DNA of 64,000 nt from Bifidobacterium sp. ESL0775 (GCF_029395475.1 NZ_CP113917.1:1-64000); one strand, 5' to 3'. Shown: positions 40,436-50,667, counted from the stretch's first letter. Notes: generated by a model from the sequence alone, not told the origin. Program-made: numbers and translations.

Positions 40436-43400
40436 TTACTCCTTCCCCTTTGTAGGTTGTTCGCCGACATCCGACGAGTTTTTCCCGCGTAGACGGACCA
40501 CCGCATAGCCAATGATGCCAATCAAGGTCAGCAAGCCGGTCACAACGATGGCCGCGAGGTACGCCGCACGCCACCAGGTAATGATTTCCTTGGTATGAGT
40601 GGTGGAATTGACGCCGTTCATAGCATTGGAATTGGCGATCGCCCACAATGCGTAGTGCATGTCGGTTTGGATGGCCTTGACCAGCTGGGGATCGCTGCCC
40701 AATGTTTCAGCATTCCAATAGGGCACGCCTTGCTTGCCGAATCCGCAGAACGCCATGGTGCCTGCGATGATTGATTCCTTTGGCGCGGCAGACGGCGAGA
40801 CAGAGGTGAAATCAGTGACGGAATACCCGGTGAATCCCCACTCCTGACGAAGAATGGAGTTGGAAACCCCGTAGTTCGCACTGACAGGAACCCCTCCGCC
40901 ACGGTTGAACGACGTCATGATACCCAATGCACCCTGCTTGTATGGAGTGACAGCGGAACCGACGATGCCTTCCGGCAATGAGGTCTTGGCCCCGGATTCA
41001 CCGATTCGTTTATCGCTGGATTTGAAAGAAGCGGGCTCTCCCTTGGCTTCAATCGCCTGTTCAAAGTTCCGCAGCTCCATTTCGCGGGCGCGCTGCTCGC
41101 TCATGAACGTCGCCACACCTTTACGATTAATCTCCTGATCGTTAAAGGCGAAATGCTTCACGTTCACCATGGTGCCCTTGGATTGCGAGCCCTGCGTCAC
41201 CGCACTCCCCACATATCCGGAGAGAACCGGATCTTCGGAGTAATACTCGACAGAACGCGCGTTATAGGCATGACGGTGAAGGTTCATCGCCGGCCCGATC
41301 ATGATAGGCAAGTCGAAAATAAGACCCGACTCGCCCAACACGATTTGGCCGTTGCGGTATCCCAGCTCCTTGTTCCAGCTATACGCAAGATTCGTCGCTG
41401 AAGGAACCACAGTGGTGCCTTTATTCGCGTACTTCGGGTCCTTGGCATCGGGGAATGCCTCCCCTTGGTATTTTCCTTCGTTGAATTTGTGGGAATCCGA
41501 GCCATTCGGGCCATCATCGGTAATCTTGTTTCCCAACCCAATCGAAGGAATAGCGCCAATGGCATGTAGCGCCTTCTCCGCGAAATTCATATACTCCGGA
41601 ATCGTTATTTGCCGGACCAAAGCATTCCATCGCTTGTCGTTGAAGGATGCGCCTTTCAAGTCGTTGAGTTTCAGATGCGTGGACTTGTCTCCAACTTTGT
41701 AAGAGGAGGTGTCGCCTTTCTGAAGCGGAATGAAATCGTTGTTCAGCAACTTCGAAAGTTTCGCGTTCGCGGCAAGCCCGGAATAGGTCTTCGGGAAGGT
41801 GCCATTCCAGTTCGAACGGCTCAGGTATTTCACCGTTCCCGGCGCGAAAGCATTGTAATCCATAGCGGAGTTGCCGGCCGAAAGCTGATTCGTGATCTTC
41901 TTGCCCGTGCTTGAAGTGGAGAAGGTGCGTGCATCGACATCACCATTCCACTTCCAAGTGTAGGTCTTAGACGCGTCCCCCGCAGAGGTCATACCGTCGG
42001 CCACACTGTGGCCTTGCGCGGCAAGCACATTGTTGAGAGCGTCATGCGAATCATTGCCGATGGCGAAGTAATAGCTGCCCGGATCAACGATGTAGGTCTT
42101 GGCATGCCGAGCGTCATAACTGGCAAGATTGGCCATATCCACATCCATGGTCACAGACTGGGATTCACCAGGCTTCAGCATCTTGGTCTTTTCGAAGTCC
42201 ATAAGCTGAATCGCGGACTTCTCAATGCCATACTGCTTGTCGTACTTGGTATATGGCACCGAAGCATAAAGCTGCACGACCGCTTTGCCCGGGACGTCGC
42301 CAGTGTTGGTGGAAGTGACCGAGACCGTCGCGGTCTTCTTATCACCACGAATCTTCACACTGTCAAGTTTCTGGGAGAACTTGGTATAGCTCAAGCCGTA
42401 GCCGAAGGGATAGGCGACTTCATTGCCGTATTTCCAAGTACCGTCCGTAGTGGCAGGGGTGCCATCAGCGTTGGCATATGTACCGGCTTTGGCGGTCTTG
42501 GCGTTCTGCTCGGCGTCCCCACCGGAAACAGTATCCGCATAACGGGTCTCGTAATAGCGATAGCCAGTATAAATGCCTTCTGCCTCAATCAGATATGAAT
42601 TGACGTTGGCGGTCTTGGCGAACTTCGAAGCGTTCTTCCACGGAATATTGCCGTAGTTGGCCATGGCCGGCGCCAAAGCGGAGTTCACAGCCATCACGTC
42701 GCCGAGATGGGCTGAAGGGGAGACGGTGCCGTTGAGCACATCAGCCACACCGTAGAATCCATAGCATCCCGGATTACCAATCCATAAAATAGAGCTAACT
42801 TTAGGATCTTCCTTCAAGTTTTCGATTTCCATAGGAATAGTTGAATTGACGAGCACTACAACCTTTTTGAAATTCGCCTCTGCTTCATGGACCAGCGCCA
42901 TCTCATTGTCATCAAGACTTAGGATGTTACCGGTCGCCGTATTTACATTTTCAGCACGACCGGCCTTGCCAGGAGAATAAGCATCGGTGCCTTCTCCGCC
43001 AGGACGCCCGACCACAACGATTGCCGCGTCATTGTATTGGGAATATTGCGAATTATATTGAGGATTCAGCTTACTGAGCTGATTGGGGCCCAACTCGCTT
43101 GGATCGTCAAACTTGGTGACCTCAGCATATTCGGGCTTATCGCTGCCTCCTCCGAATTTCGGCTTGGTCCAATGCTTATCCGAAAAGAAGGTCTGATATG
43201 CCTTGAGCGTGGAAGGATTCAAATCAAATCCGCGCTGTTTGAAGGCATCCGTGACGCTTACTACCGAGCCGCCATCGGCAACCGATGCCACAGAGCTGCT
43301 GTATATCGGTGCATAACTATGTACTCCGAACATAGTAATTTTTGCATTCTTTGCAATTGGCAATGCACCTTTTTCGTTTTTCAACAGCGCATAGGTTTCC

Positions 43401-43684
43401 GGGGCTTCCTGCATGGCGAAAGATTTGAAACCTTCGTATGCGCTTTTCGCGGTTTTGAACTCGGACTTGTAATTCCAACTGTTGCCCTTGTCCGCAGAGC
43501 GATCAGTCACCGTCTCTTCACTACGAGTGCCAAAAAACGCATCGACCGAAGTACGGTAAGTCTCAAAAACCGTCCCGGCGACAACCGACACCGCCAGCAC
43601 GAACGCACCGATTGTGACCAAGGCACGCCACGGTCGCGCAGAGGCCGCGGAACCTCGATTCCTCTTATCCTGATGTTGTGTCAT
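40436..43684 (-). CDS. Membrane-anchored GH3 enzyme with permuted domain order (B)
   Basis: The 1082-residue protein starts with a basic cytoplasmic stretch and one membrane helix (about 20-42), and ends with another (about 1040-1062) plus a charged tail. Between them lies a reverse-order GH3 unit: acid/base Glu in GGEGTDAY (about 231), fibronectin-like region (TNTGDVPGKAVVQLY), then barrel with VKHFAFNDQEINR and nucleophile Asp in YSVTDFTS (about 956). It is a distant paralogue of the 36.7-kb gene but differs in N-terminal topology. GGAG lies about 9 nt before ATG 43684. It is divergent from LytTR pair 2, a likely regulator. Confidence 0.85.
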   Translation of the reverse strand: MTQHQDKRNRGSAASARPWRALVTIGAFVLAVSVVAGTVFETYRTSVDAFFGTRSEETVTDRSADKGNSWNYKSEFKTAKSAYEGFKSFAMQEAPETYALLKNEKGALPIAKNAKITMFGVHSYAPIYSSSVASVADGGSVVSVTDAFKQRGFDLNPSTLKAYQTFFSDKHWTKPKFGGGSDKPEYAEVTKFDDPSELGPNQLSKLNPQYNSQYSQYNDAAIVVVGRPGGEGTDAYSPGKAGRAENVNTATGNILSLDDNEMALVHEAEANFKKVVVLVNSTIPMEIENLKEDPKVSSILWIGNPGCYGFYGVADVLNGTVSPSAHLGDVMAVNSALAPAMANYGNIPWKNASKFAKTANVNSYLIEAEGIYTGYRYYETRYADTVSGGDAEQNAKTAKAGTYANADGTPATTDGTWKYGNEVAYPFGYGLSYTKFSQKLDSVKIRGDKKTATVSVTSTNTGDVPGKAVVQLYASVPYTKYDKQYGIEKSAIQLMDFEKTKMLKPGESQSVTMDVDMANLASYDARHAKTYIVDPGSYYFAIGNDSHDALNNVLAAQGHSVADGMTSAGDASKTYTWKWNGDVDARTFSTSSTGKKITNQLSAGNSAMDYNAFAPGTVKYLSRSNWNGTFPKTYSGLAANAKLSKLLNNDFIPLQKGDTSSYKVGDKSTHLKLNDLKGASFNDKRWNALVRQITIPEYMNFAEKALHAIGAIPSIGLGNKITDDGPNGSDSHKFNEGKYQGEAFPDAKDPKYANKGTTVVPSATNLAYSWNKELGYRNGQIVLGESGLIFDLPIMIGPAMNLHRHAYNARSVEYYSEDPVLSGYVGSAVTQGSQSKGTMVNVKHFAFNDQEINRKGVATFMSEQRAREMELRNFEQAIEAKGEPASFKSSDKRIGESGAKTSLPEGIVGSAVTPYKQGALGIMTSFNRGGGVPVSANYGVSNSILRQEWGFTGYSVTDFTSVSPSAAPKESIIAGTMAFCGFGKQGVPYWNAETLGSDPQLVKAIQTDMHYALWAIANSNAMNGVNSTTHTKEIITWWRAAYLAAIVVTGLLTLIGIIGYAVVRLRGKNSSDVGEQPTKGKE

Positions 43685-43962
43685 TTCCCACTACTCCTTT
43701 GTATAGAGTATGAAGGGTCAAGAATCTGACTCTTCTCAATTTAAAACTAGAAACAATCGACCTGCACGTGGAACCCGACAAGCACGAAACACTTTTTTGG
43801 ACGCATGAACGACACAAGGGCCCAACCTGACTCACATTACCTATGGCTTCATGTAGAAGACCGATGGGCGCTGTCCACAGGAGACACCGATGCCGGATAT
43901 GCACAATTTCATCGGATGCCGTACAGTTGTCAGTAATCCATAAAAGATTCGAGGACAGAGAC

Positions 43963-44688
43963 ATGCTGGTGACGGTCGCGGTGATCGAGGACGATGCTTC
44001 GGCGTCGAGACGCCTGACAGAGTGCCTTGATAGATTCAGCGCGGACCCGAACAACAAAGACGTCGAATTCAAGGTGACGAAATTTGTTGAACCTACCGCA
44101 TTTCTCGATCCATACCGCGCCGATTACGACATCGTTTTCATGGACATCGAGCTGCCCAACATGAACGGCTTGGAAGCGGCCCATCGCCTGCGTGCCATCG
44201 ACGCGCACACCATTCTCATTTTCGTCACCAACATGGCGCAATTCGCAGCGAAAGGCTACGAAGTCGACGCGCTGGATTACATCATCAAACCGTTTTCTTA
44301 TCCCGATTTCGCCCGTAAACTCACACGAGCTGTGACACTGTGCCGGAAAAACTGCAAGACAGTGGCCATCACCCAACGCGGAGGCACCCAGCTGGTACTG
44401 CTCCGCGACATTTCCTATGTCGAAGTCAAAGGCCATACCTTGCTCTACCACACAGAACAGGGCAACATCACCGGCACGGGGAGCCTACAGGATGTCGAGG
44501 AAAAACTAAGTGGCGAAGGCTTTCTCAGATGCGGCAAATCATATTTGACAAACCAACGTTTTATCAAGAATATTCATGGCTCTGAGATTCTTCTGACCAC
44601 AGGCGACCAACTGCCCATCGGTCGTTCATACCACAAGACGTTCCTGGCCTCCCTTGCACAAAGTCTCGGCAATGACCATGTTCTATGA
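43963..44688 (+). CDS. LytTR-family response regulator, pair 2
   Basis: About 241 residues: receiver domain with acidic pair IEDDA, phospho-acceptor Asp in IVFMDIELPN (about 60), Lys in YIIKPFS, and a C-terminal LytTR domain (RDISYVEVKGHTL, FLRCGKSYLTNQRFI). ATG 43963 follows GAGG by about 8 nt; longer in-frame starts (43843, 43933) lack similarity. It overlaps the next gene by 17 bp. It is divergent from the GH3 operon and upstream of the GPH symporter and GH2 genes, either of which it may control. Confidence 0.9.
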   Translation: MLVTVAVIEDDASASRRLTECLDRFSADPNNKDVEFKVTKFVEPTAFLDPYRADYDIVFMDIELPNMNGLEAAHRLRAIDAHTILIFVTNMAQFAAKGYEVDALDYIIKPFSYPDFARKLTRAVTLCRKNCKTVAITQRGGTQLVLLRDISYVEVKGHTLLYHTEQGNITGTGSLQDVEEKLSGEGFLRCGKSYLTNQRFIKNIHGSEILLTTGDQLPIGRSYHKTFLASLAQSLGNDHVL

Positions 44689-46027
44689 AGCTGATCTCTT
44701 TACTGTAGGCGCGGTGCCGCCGCCCCAACCGGTAATCGGGCATATCCTATGGTTTTTCAACGCCTGCGGGTTTCTCATCGAAATGTGCATCGCAATCGGA
44801 ATGTTTACTTGGAAGCTCGAGCGGAAACCACACTTCGCCAGACGTCTGACATTATGCCTGCTACTGATGTTCTCCATCGGCTGCTGTTGGTCGCTTTTCA
44901 TACCCACCAACGCATGGACCCTTATCCTGCGGTGCACAGTCTTCTATCTGATGTGCTATCTGGGCCTGCTCTGCTGCCTGGTGCTGAATACACGGCAATC
45001 GCTGTTTTATCTGGTTGCGGGCATCGCCACGCAGCATCTCTGCTATTGCGCCGGTATCATCGTCGCCTTGCTGGCCAACCCAGGGCATCTGGCCATAGGA
45101 ACATTATCGAATTCGCTGGTCTATCCTTTGACCCTTGTCCCTTGTTTCACATTGTCTTATCTGGTATTCGCGAGGCCGCTGGAAGGAAAGGCGCCGGATA
45201 TTGCCTTCAACGCCAGGATTCTTCTGCTGCTGGTTGGCGTGCTGCTGTGCGTCAACGTTTTCGCCTGTCTTTTCGACGACTTCGTGGCGAAAGTGCCATT
45301 CCCTCCGCTCGCTTACATGATGTGCGTACTCACCCGGCTGGTAACCTGCTGCTTCCTGCTGGTGCTACTACGGGAAATCATGGATCGCAGTGAGGCCGAG
45401 CATGACAGCATTGTGCTTCAGCAACTCCTTGCCCAGCAGAAGTCGCAAATGATCAAGGACAAGGAAACCGTCGACCTCATCAATGTCAAGACGCATGACC
45501 TGAAAAAGCAGCTGTCCACATTCGGTAACCATATAGGGGCCGACGAAATCAACGACCTGAAAAACCTGGCTGATGTCTATGACTCTTCGGTACACACCGG
45601 AAACGAGACTTTGGATATCCTGCTGGCTCAAAAATCCTTGATTTGCGAACAACATGGCATCCAATTCGAACGACTCATCGACGGAAAAGCCATTGATTTT
45701 ATGAAGCCCAGCGATATCTACGCCCTTTTCGGCAATGCCATGGACAACGCGATGGAAGCGCTAGACAAAATCGACACCTCGGATCTACGTTTCATCCGCA
45801 TGCAGGTAAAAGCAGAAAAGGGGATGGCGGTGATTCACGTGAGCAACCCATACAGCGGTGAGATTACGCTCGACAATGGCCTGCCAGTAACCACCAAGGA
45901 CGACCATCGCAATCATGGCTTTGGTATTCGTTCCATCCAGATGGTAGCGGAGCACTACCACGGGGCGGTAAACGTCGAGACCAGAAATAATCTGTTCGTT
46001 CTTAATATCATCCTATCGAGCGAGTGA
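44672..46027 (+). CDS. AgrC-like sensor histidine kinase, pair 2
   Basis: About 452 residues with six membrane helices in the first 220 residues. The cytoplasmic part has the His in VKTHDLKKQLSTF, N box GNAMDNAMEAL, and G box in HGFGIRSIQMVAEHYHG. Same HPK10 class as pair 1. The start is uncertain among ATG 44672 and 44678, both inside the response-regulator gene, so translation is coupled. Confidence 0.88.
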   Translation: MTMFYEADLFTVGAVPPPQPVIGHILWFFNACGFLIEMCIAIGMFTWKLERKPHFARRLTLCLLLMFSIGCCWSLFIPTNAWTLILRCTVFYLMCYLGLLCCLVLNTRQSLFYLVAGIATQHLCYCAGIIVALLANPGHLAIGTLSNSLVYPLTLVPCFTLSYLVFARPLEGKAPDIAFNARILLLLVGVLLCVNVFACLFDDFVAKVPFPPLAYMMCVLTRLVTCCFLLVLLREIMDRSEAEHDSIVLQQLLAQQKSQMIKDKETVDLINVKTHDLKKQLSTFGNHIGADEINDLKNLADVYDSSVHTGNETLDILLAQKSLICEQHGIQFERLIDGKAIDFMKPSDIYALFGNAMDNAMEALDKIDTSDLRFIRMQVKAEKGMAVIHVSNPYSGEITLDNGLPVTTKDDHRNHGFGIRSIQMVAEHYHGAVNVETRNNLFVLNIILSSE

Positions 46028-46103
46028 GCTTCCTGCGGGTTTCAAAACGGAACCACCTGCAGTTCATGAATCTAAAACCGCACTTCACGACATTCGCATT
46101 GTA

Positions 46104-46133
46104 TTGGACCTTAAAGTCAGGGCAGACTAGATA
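46104..46133 (+). promoter_or_regulatory. Candidate promoter for the symporter-GH2 operon
   Basis: TTGGAC (46104-46109) and TAGATA (46128-46133) are 18 bp apart, about 70 nt upstream of the symporter start. Confidence 0.45.
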
Positions 46134-46201
46134 ATCGACAACCCGTACGCGCACGGTTCATCGATGACCGTACACGTCCGCTGAAAGCAAAAGAAGGCCG
46201 G

Positions 46202-47764
46202 ATGAGCAACGATACCGCAAACCCGAAGGAACAAAACCGATTCGAAAGGTTCTTCGAGCACGGCGCCATCAGCACGCGCATCACCAGCAGCACCGTGAAA
46301 CCTCCGGAAATGCTGCTGGGTTACCTTGCCGGACCGTTCTGCGCCATTATCTCCAACGCGATCTTCGCCTCATACCTCAACAGGTATTATTCGGATGTCC
46401 TGGGCTGGACAGACACCTCAAGATTCGGTGGCTTCTCGGCGGCCCTGCCAATCGTGTCGGTGATCGCGGTCATCGTCGGCAACCTCGTCATCGGCCATTT
46501 CATCGACAACACGCGAACCCGACAGGGCAAGGCCAGGCCTTTCATGCTTCTGTCCGTGCCATTTCTCGTAGTGGCCATCGTTCTGCTGTTCCTCGACCCG
46601 CGCAACACGTCACCTATGGTCCAAATGATATGGATCGCGATCTCCTATAACCTTTACTACGCGGTCGCCTACCCATTGTATTACACTGCCCACAGCTCCA
46701 TGGTGGGGCTTTCCACACGTGACACCAGCCAAAGAGGCCTTTTGGCCACGCTCTCCAACGCATCGAATGTCGCCGCCACCGGCATCGGGGCGAGCATTGT
46801 GGTGCCGATCGTGCTGCAAAGTTTCCTCTTCGTCCAAACCAACGGCAAAATCGACACCGCCAGAAGCTACGGCCACTGGCGCATCTTCGCCATCGCCCTG
46901 TGCGTACTGACCGCCCTGGGCATTCTCTGCGAGTATTACTTCACCCGCGAGCGCATCACCGAAGAGAACATGACCCTCAACATCAAGGAGGAAAAGCTCC
47001 CCGTTTCGACCCAGGCCAAGGCATGCATGTCCAACAGCTATTGGTGGATCATCATCGCTTATTTCTTCCTTTTCCAGCTTTCCGGCATGATCAAAAACGG
47101 CTCGATGAGCTATTACAGCCGCTGGATGTTCTCCGGCGTCAACACCGAGGCCAAGGCCGGTGCGGCCATGTCCGCACTTGGACTGATCGGCGGTATCCCC
47201 ACGGCCATCGGCATGCTGCTCGCCTGGCCCATCGCCAATAAGATCGGCAAACGCAATGCCGTCGGCATCGGAATGGTCATCGCCGTGATCGGCGGATGCG
47301 TCAGCTTCATCAACGTCCACAGTTTCGTGGTGGTATGCATTGGCGTCGTGCTCAAAGGCATAGGCTCCATACCAGCGATGTACGTGACGCTCGCCCTGCT
47401 CTCCGACGTACTCGACCATCTCGAGGCGAGGAACGGATTCCGCTCCGATGGTTTCACCATGTCGGTTTACGGGGCGATCATGGTGGGCATGGCCGGTCTC
47501 GGCAACGGCATGATCAATATGCTCCTGACCTCGGCCGGTTATAATCCCGCGTTACAGACGCAGAACACCGGCGTGCAGACTGTTCTGGTCGCTTGTTATT
47601 TGGGCGCCGAGCTGGTGTGCTATACACTGATTGCGATTCTAATGATTCCTCTCAATGTGGAAAAACATATCAAAGACGACCAAGCGACTATTGTCGAACA
47701 CCAGAAACAGGCGGTCGAAGAACAGGGCGGTACGTGGACCGCACCGGCATCACCGGAGCAATGA
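46202..47764 (+). CDS. GPH-family glycoside:cation symporter
   Basis: The 520-residue protein has about 12 membrane segments and MelB-like features, such as the DNTRTRQGKARPFML loop (about 100-114) after helix III and the ISYNLYYAVAYPLYY helix. GPH transporters import oligosaccharides or glycosides with Na+ or H+. AGAAGG lies 2-3 nt before ATG 46202. The downstream GH2 gene, 86 bp away, probably hydrolyses the imported sugar. Confidence 0.9.
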   Translation: MSNDTANPKEQNRFERFFEHGAISTRITSSTVKPPEMLLGYLAGPFCAIISNAIFASYLNRYYSDVLGWTDTSRFGGFSAALPIVSVIAVIVGNLVIGHFIDNTRTRQGKARPFMLLSVPFLVVAIVLLFLDPRNTSPMVQMIWIAISYNLYYAVAYPLYYTAHSSMVGLSTRDTSQRGLLATLSNASNVAATGIGASIVVPIVLQSFLFVQTNGKIDTARSYGHWRIFAIALCVLTALGILCEYYFTRERITEENMTLNIKEEKLPVSTQAKACMSNSYWWIIIAYFFLFQLSGMIKNGSMSYYSRWMFSGVNTEAKAGAAMSALGLIGGIPTAIGMLLAWPIANKIGKRNAVGIGMVIAVIGGCVSFINVHSFVVVCIGVVLKGIGSIPAMYVTLALLSDVLDHLEARNGFRSDGFTMSVYGAIMVGMAGLGNGMINMLLTSAGYNPALQTQNTGVQTVLVACYLGAELVCYTLIAILMIPLNVEKHIKDDQATIVEHQKQAVEEQGGTWTAPASPEQ

Positions 47765-47850
47765 CAATGATATAGATACAATCTCGTTCGTCTCACCGAA
47801 ATCCAGCAGAAATTCGCGCCCCGCCGGCGCGCCAGCAGAAAGCAAAACCC

Positions 47851-50667
47851 ATGCAAGCCACACCATTCAACGATTCTTGGGCCTACAGGCATTTGGACAG
47901 CAACGAGACGTTTACGCCGGTGACCTTGCCGCATGATGCCATGCTTTACGAGCCGCGTCTGGAGAACGCCCCGGGTGGGACCAACACTGGGTGGTTCGAC
48001 GGACGCGATTATGAATATATCCGCCATTTCAAGCCCGGCGAAGACCTGCGCGGTGGCACCATCATTCTTGAGTTCGAAGGCGTCTACCGGCTCGCTGAGG
48101 TCTTCGTCAACGGCCAAAAAGCCGGCTCATGCGACTACGGGTACACCGGGTTCACGGTTGACATCACCGACCTGGTCACCTTGGGCGAGGACAACGAAAT
48201 CCGGGTGGTGGCCCACAACGCCGACCAGCCCAACTCCCGCTGGTATTCCGGTGCGGGCATCTACCGTCCGGTGACCCTTTGGGCAGGGCCGCGCGAGCAT
48301 ATCCGTTTCGAAGGCATCGGGGTACGTACGATATCGACGAATCCGGCGAGAATCGAAATCACGCTGCAGGCCACCGGCCCGGGCAAGGCGCATGTTGAAA
48401 TCTTTGAAAGAAAAGGCGATGCCGACGCATCAATGGCCACTACGTCACGGACGTTTCCAGCAACACGCTCTGTGCCGATGTCCAAAGGTATTACAAAAGG
48501 AGCTTCTGAGTCAACGCCGACAATAGCGTCCACGGATTGCGAAACCGATGACGATGGCAAGGCAAGCGTCACGATCGACATTCCCGATGCGAAATTGTGG
48601 AGCCCTGAGCATCCTGATCTCTACACCTGCCAAGTAAGCTATCAGGCCGCAAAAGACGGCAAGCCTACCGCGGGTCACACTACTAATACCACTGTCGCAA
48701 CCGCCGCCGGTACCAACGCCGTAACCGCCGGGGATACGGCCACTGGCACCGCCGCCGACACCGCTGGAGATACCGCCGCCGACACCGCCGCAGAGACTAC
48801 CACCGACACCGCCAGCACGACTTTCGGCGTGCGCACACTGGCTTGGGGCGATAGCGGATTCCTTATCAACGGCAAACGCACCATCATGCAAGGCGCCTGC
48901 ATCCACCACACCAACGGCATACTGGGAGCCGCCGCGTTCCCCGATACGGAACGTCGCAAGGTCCAAGAGCTGAAAGCCCAAGGCTACAATGCCATACGTT
49001 CGGCCCACAACCCGTGTTCCAAAGCGTTTCTCAAGGCCTGCGACGAGCTGGGCATGCTTGTTCTGGACGAATACATCGACCACTGGTACATCCACAAAAC
49101 CCTTTACGATTATGTCGATTATTTCTCGGCCAATTGGCGCAAGGACCTGACGGCCATGGTCTCGAAGGACCGCAACCATCCCAGCGTCATCATGTATTCG
49201 ATCGGCAATGAAGTCAGCGAGACCGCCGAGAAGAAAGGCATCGCGTTGACCCGTTCCATGGTGAACCTGTTGCATACCTTGGATTCCAGCCGACCGGTGA
49301 CGTGCGGAATCAATATTTTCTTCAATTTCCTCAGCTCGATCGGGTTCGGCGTCTATTCCGACGACAAGGCGCGCAAAGAGGTCGAAGCGGAATCCGGAGA
49401 ACGCGCCCCGAAACTTTCTCGAGAGGACATCGTTCCGGGAGCATGCGTGACTCCCGGAGCCCAAAACGGACAAGCAAAACCCAAACACAAAGCCGTGGGC
49501 AGCGAGTTCTTCAATAATCTCGCGGGAATCATGGGCGCCGATTTCATGAAAACCGGAGCCACGCTACACGTCTGCGACGTCAAGACCCGCGACGCCTTCG
49601 CACAGCTCGATATCGCAGGTTATAACTACGGCATCAAACGTTATCGAAAAGACCTACAACGCTATCCGCATCGGCTCATCCTCGGTTCCGAAACGTTCTG
49701 TAGCGACGCCTATCGGTTCCGCGAAATGGCCAAAGAGAACCCACGGCTTATCGGAGACTTCGTATGGGCAGGCATGGATTATATGGGCGAAACCAGCGTC
49801 GGAGCCTGGGAATACGAGGATTACGCCCCTGCGGAAAACGGTTTCGGCTGGCTCACCGCCGGCTCGGGCCGCCTCGACTTGACGGGAAGGGTGACAGGTG
49901 AGGCGCTATACACCCGCGTCGCGCTTGAAAAGAGCCAAGGCCCCTATCTCGCGGTACGGCCGGTGAACCACACAGGCGACAAACATTCCCCAAGCGCTTG
50001 GAAAATGACCGACGCCATGCCTTCCTGGAGCTGGGAAAGCTGCGAAGGACGCAAGGCGAACGTGGAAGTCTATGCGCGCGCAGCGAGCGTCGCCCTGATC
50101 CTGAACGGACAGGAAATCGGTCGAAAACCATTGCGCAACGACTGCTTGGCACGTTTCAGTTGCACTTACCAACCCGGAATTCTCGAAGCCATAAGCTTCG
50201 ACGAAAACGGCAAGGAAATCGGTCGGTGCACCTTGACCAGCGCCCAAGGTGCGACCAGACTCACTGCTTCTCTGGAGCCCGAAAGCGGTTTTGAAGAATC
50301 ACAATCCCTTTCGACGGACACACCGGAACGCAAGCAAAACAACGCTTCCGTCGCCTGCCAACCCGGACATCTGGCATACGTACGCGTGCGCTATACCGGT
50401 ATCAACGGAATCACCAAACCGCTAGAACGCGGCACATTAAGCGCCAAAGTCAACGCTGGCCGTCTGGTTGCATTCGGATCTGCCGCCCCTTACAATCCAG
50501 ACAGCTTCTTCACTGGCAACACCGACACTTACTATGGCGAAGCTTTAGCCATTATCGAACTGCCCGACGCAACTGACGGCCAACAATCCGATGGCGAAAA
50601 ATTGCCAGTCATCCTGAACGTCACCGACGGCAAGTTGGAAACCAGCCTCGCCATCACAATCGTGTAG
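47851..50667 (+). CDS. GH2 family beta-glycosidase (beta-galactosidase-like)
   Basis: The 938-residue enzyme has an N-terminal sugar-binding domain, an immunoglobulin-like domain, a TIM barrel (about 330-650) and a DUF4982-like C-terminal region. The acid/base Glu is in MYSIGNEVSETA and the nucleophile Glu in ILGSETFCSDA. There is no signal peptide, so it acts inside the cell, fitting the neighbouring symporter. Two unusual low-complexity insertions lie in the Ig-like region: a Ser/Thr-rich one (about 188-228) and a Thr/Ala/Asp repeat (about 276-326). The preferred substrate could be a galactoside, glucuronide or arabinopyranoside. Confidence 0.88.
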   Translation: MQATPFNDSWAYRHLDSNETFTPVTLPHDAMLYEPRLENAPGGTNTGWFDGRDYEYIRHFKPGEDLRGGTIILEFEGVYRLAEVFVNGQKAGSCDYGYTGFTVDITDLVTLGEDNEIRVVAHNADQPNSRWYSGAGIYRPVTLWAGPREHIRFEGIGVRTISTNPARIEITLQATGPGKAHVEIFERKGDADASMATTSRTFPATRSVPMSKGITKGASESTPTIASTDCETDDDGKASVTIDIPDAKLWSPEHPDLYTCQVSYQAAKDGKPTAGHTTNTTVATAAGTNAVTAGDTATGTAADTAGDTAADTAAETTTDTASTTFGVRTLAWGDSGFLINGKRTIMQGACIHHTNGILGAAAFPDTERRKVQELKAQGYNAIRSAHNPCSKAFLKACDELGMLVLDEYIDHWYIHKTLYDYVDYFSANWRKDLTAMVSKDRNHPSVIMYSIGNEVSETAEKKGIALTRSMVNLLHTLDSSRPVTCGINIFFNFLSSIGFGVYSDDKARKEVEAESGERAPKLSREDIVPGACVTPGAQNGQAKPKHKAVGSEFFNNLAGIMGADFMKTGATLHVCDVKTRDAFAQLDIAGYNYGIKRYRKDLQRYPHRLILGSETFCSDAYRFREMAKENPRLIGDFVWAGMDYMGETSVGAWEYEDYAPAENGFGWLTAGSGRLDLTGRVTGEALYTRVALEKSQGPYLAVRPVNHTGDKHSPSAWKMTDAMPSWSWESCEGRKANVEVYARAASVALILNGQEIGRKPLRNDCLARFSCTYQPGILEAISFDENGKEIGRCTLTSAQGATRLTASLEPESGFEESQSLSTDTPERKQNNASVACQPGHLAYVRVRYTGINGITKPLERGTLSAKVNAGRLVAFGSAAPYNPDSFFTGNTDTYYGEALAIIELPDATDGQQSDGEKLPVILNVTDGKLETSLAITIV

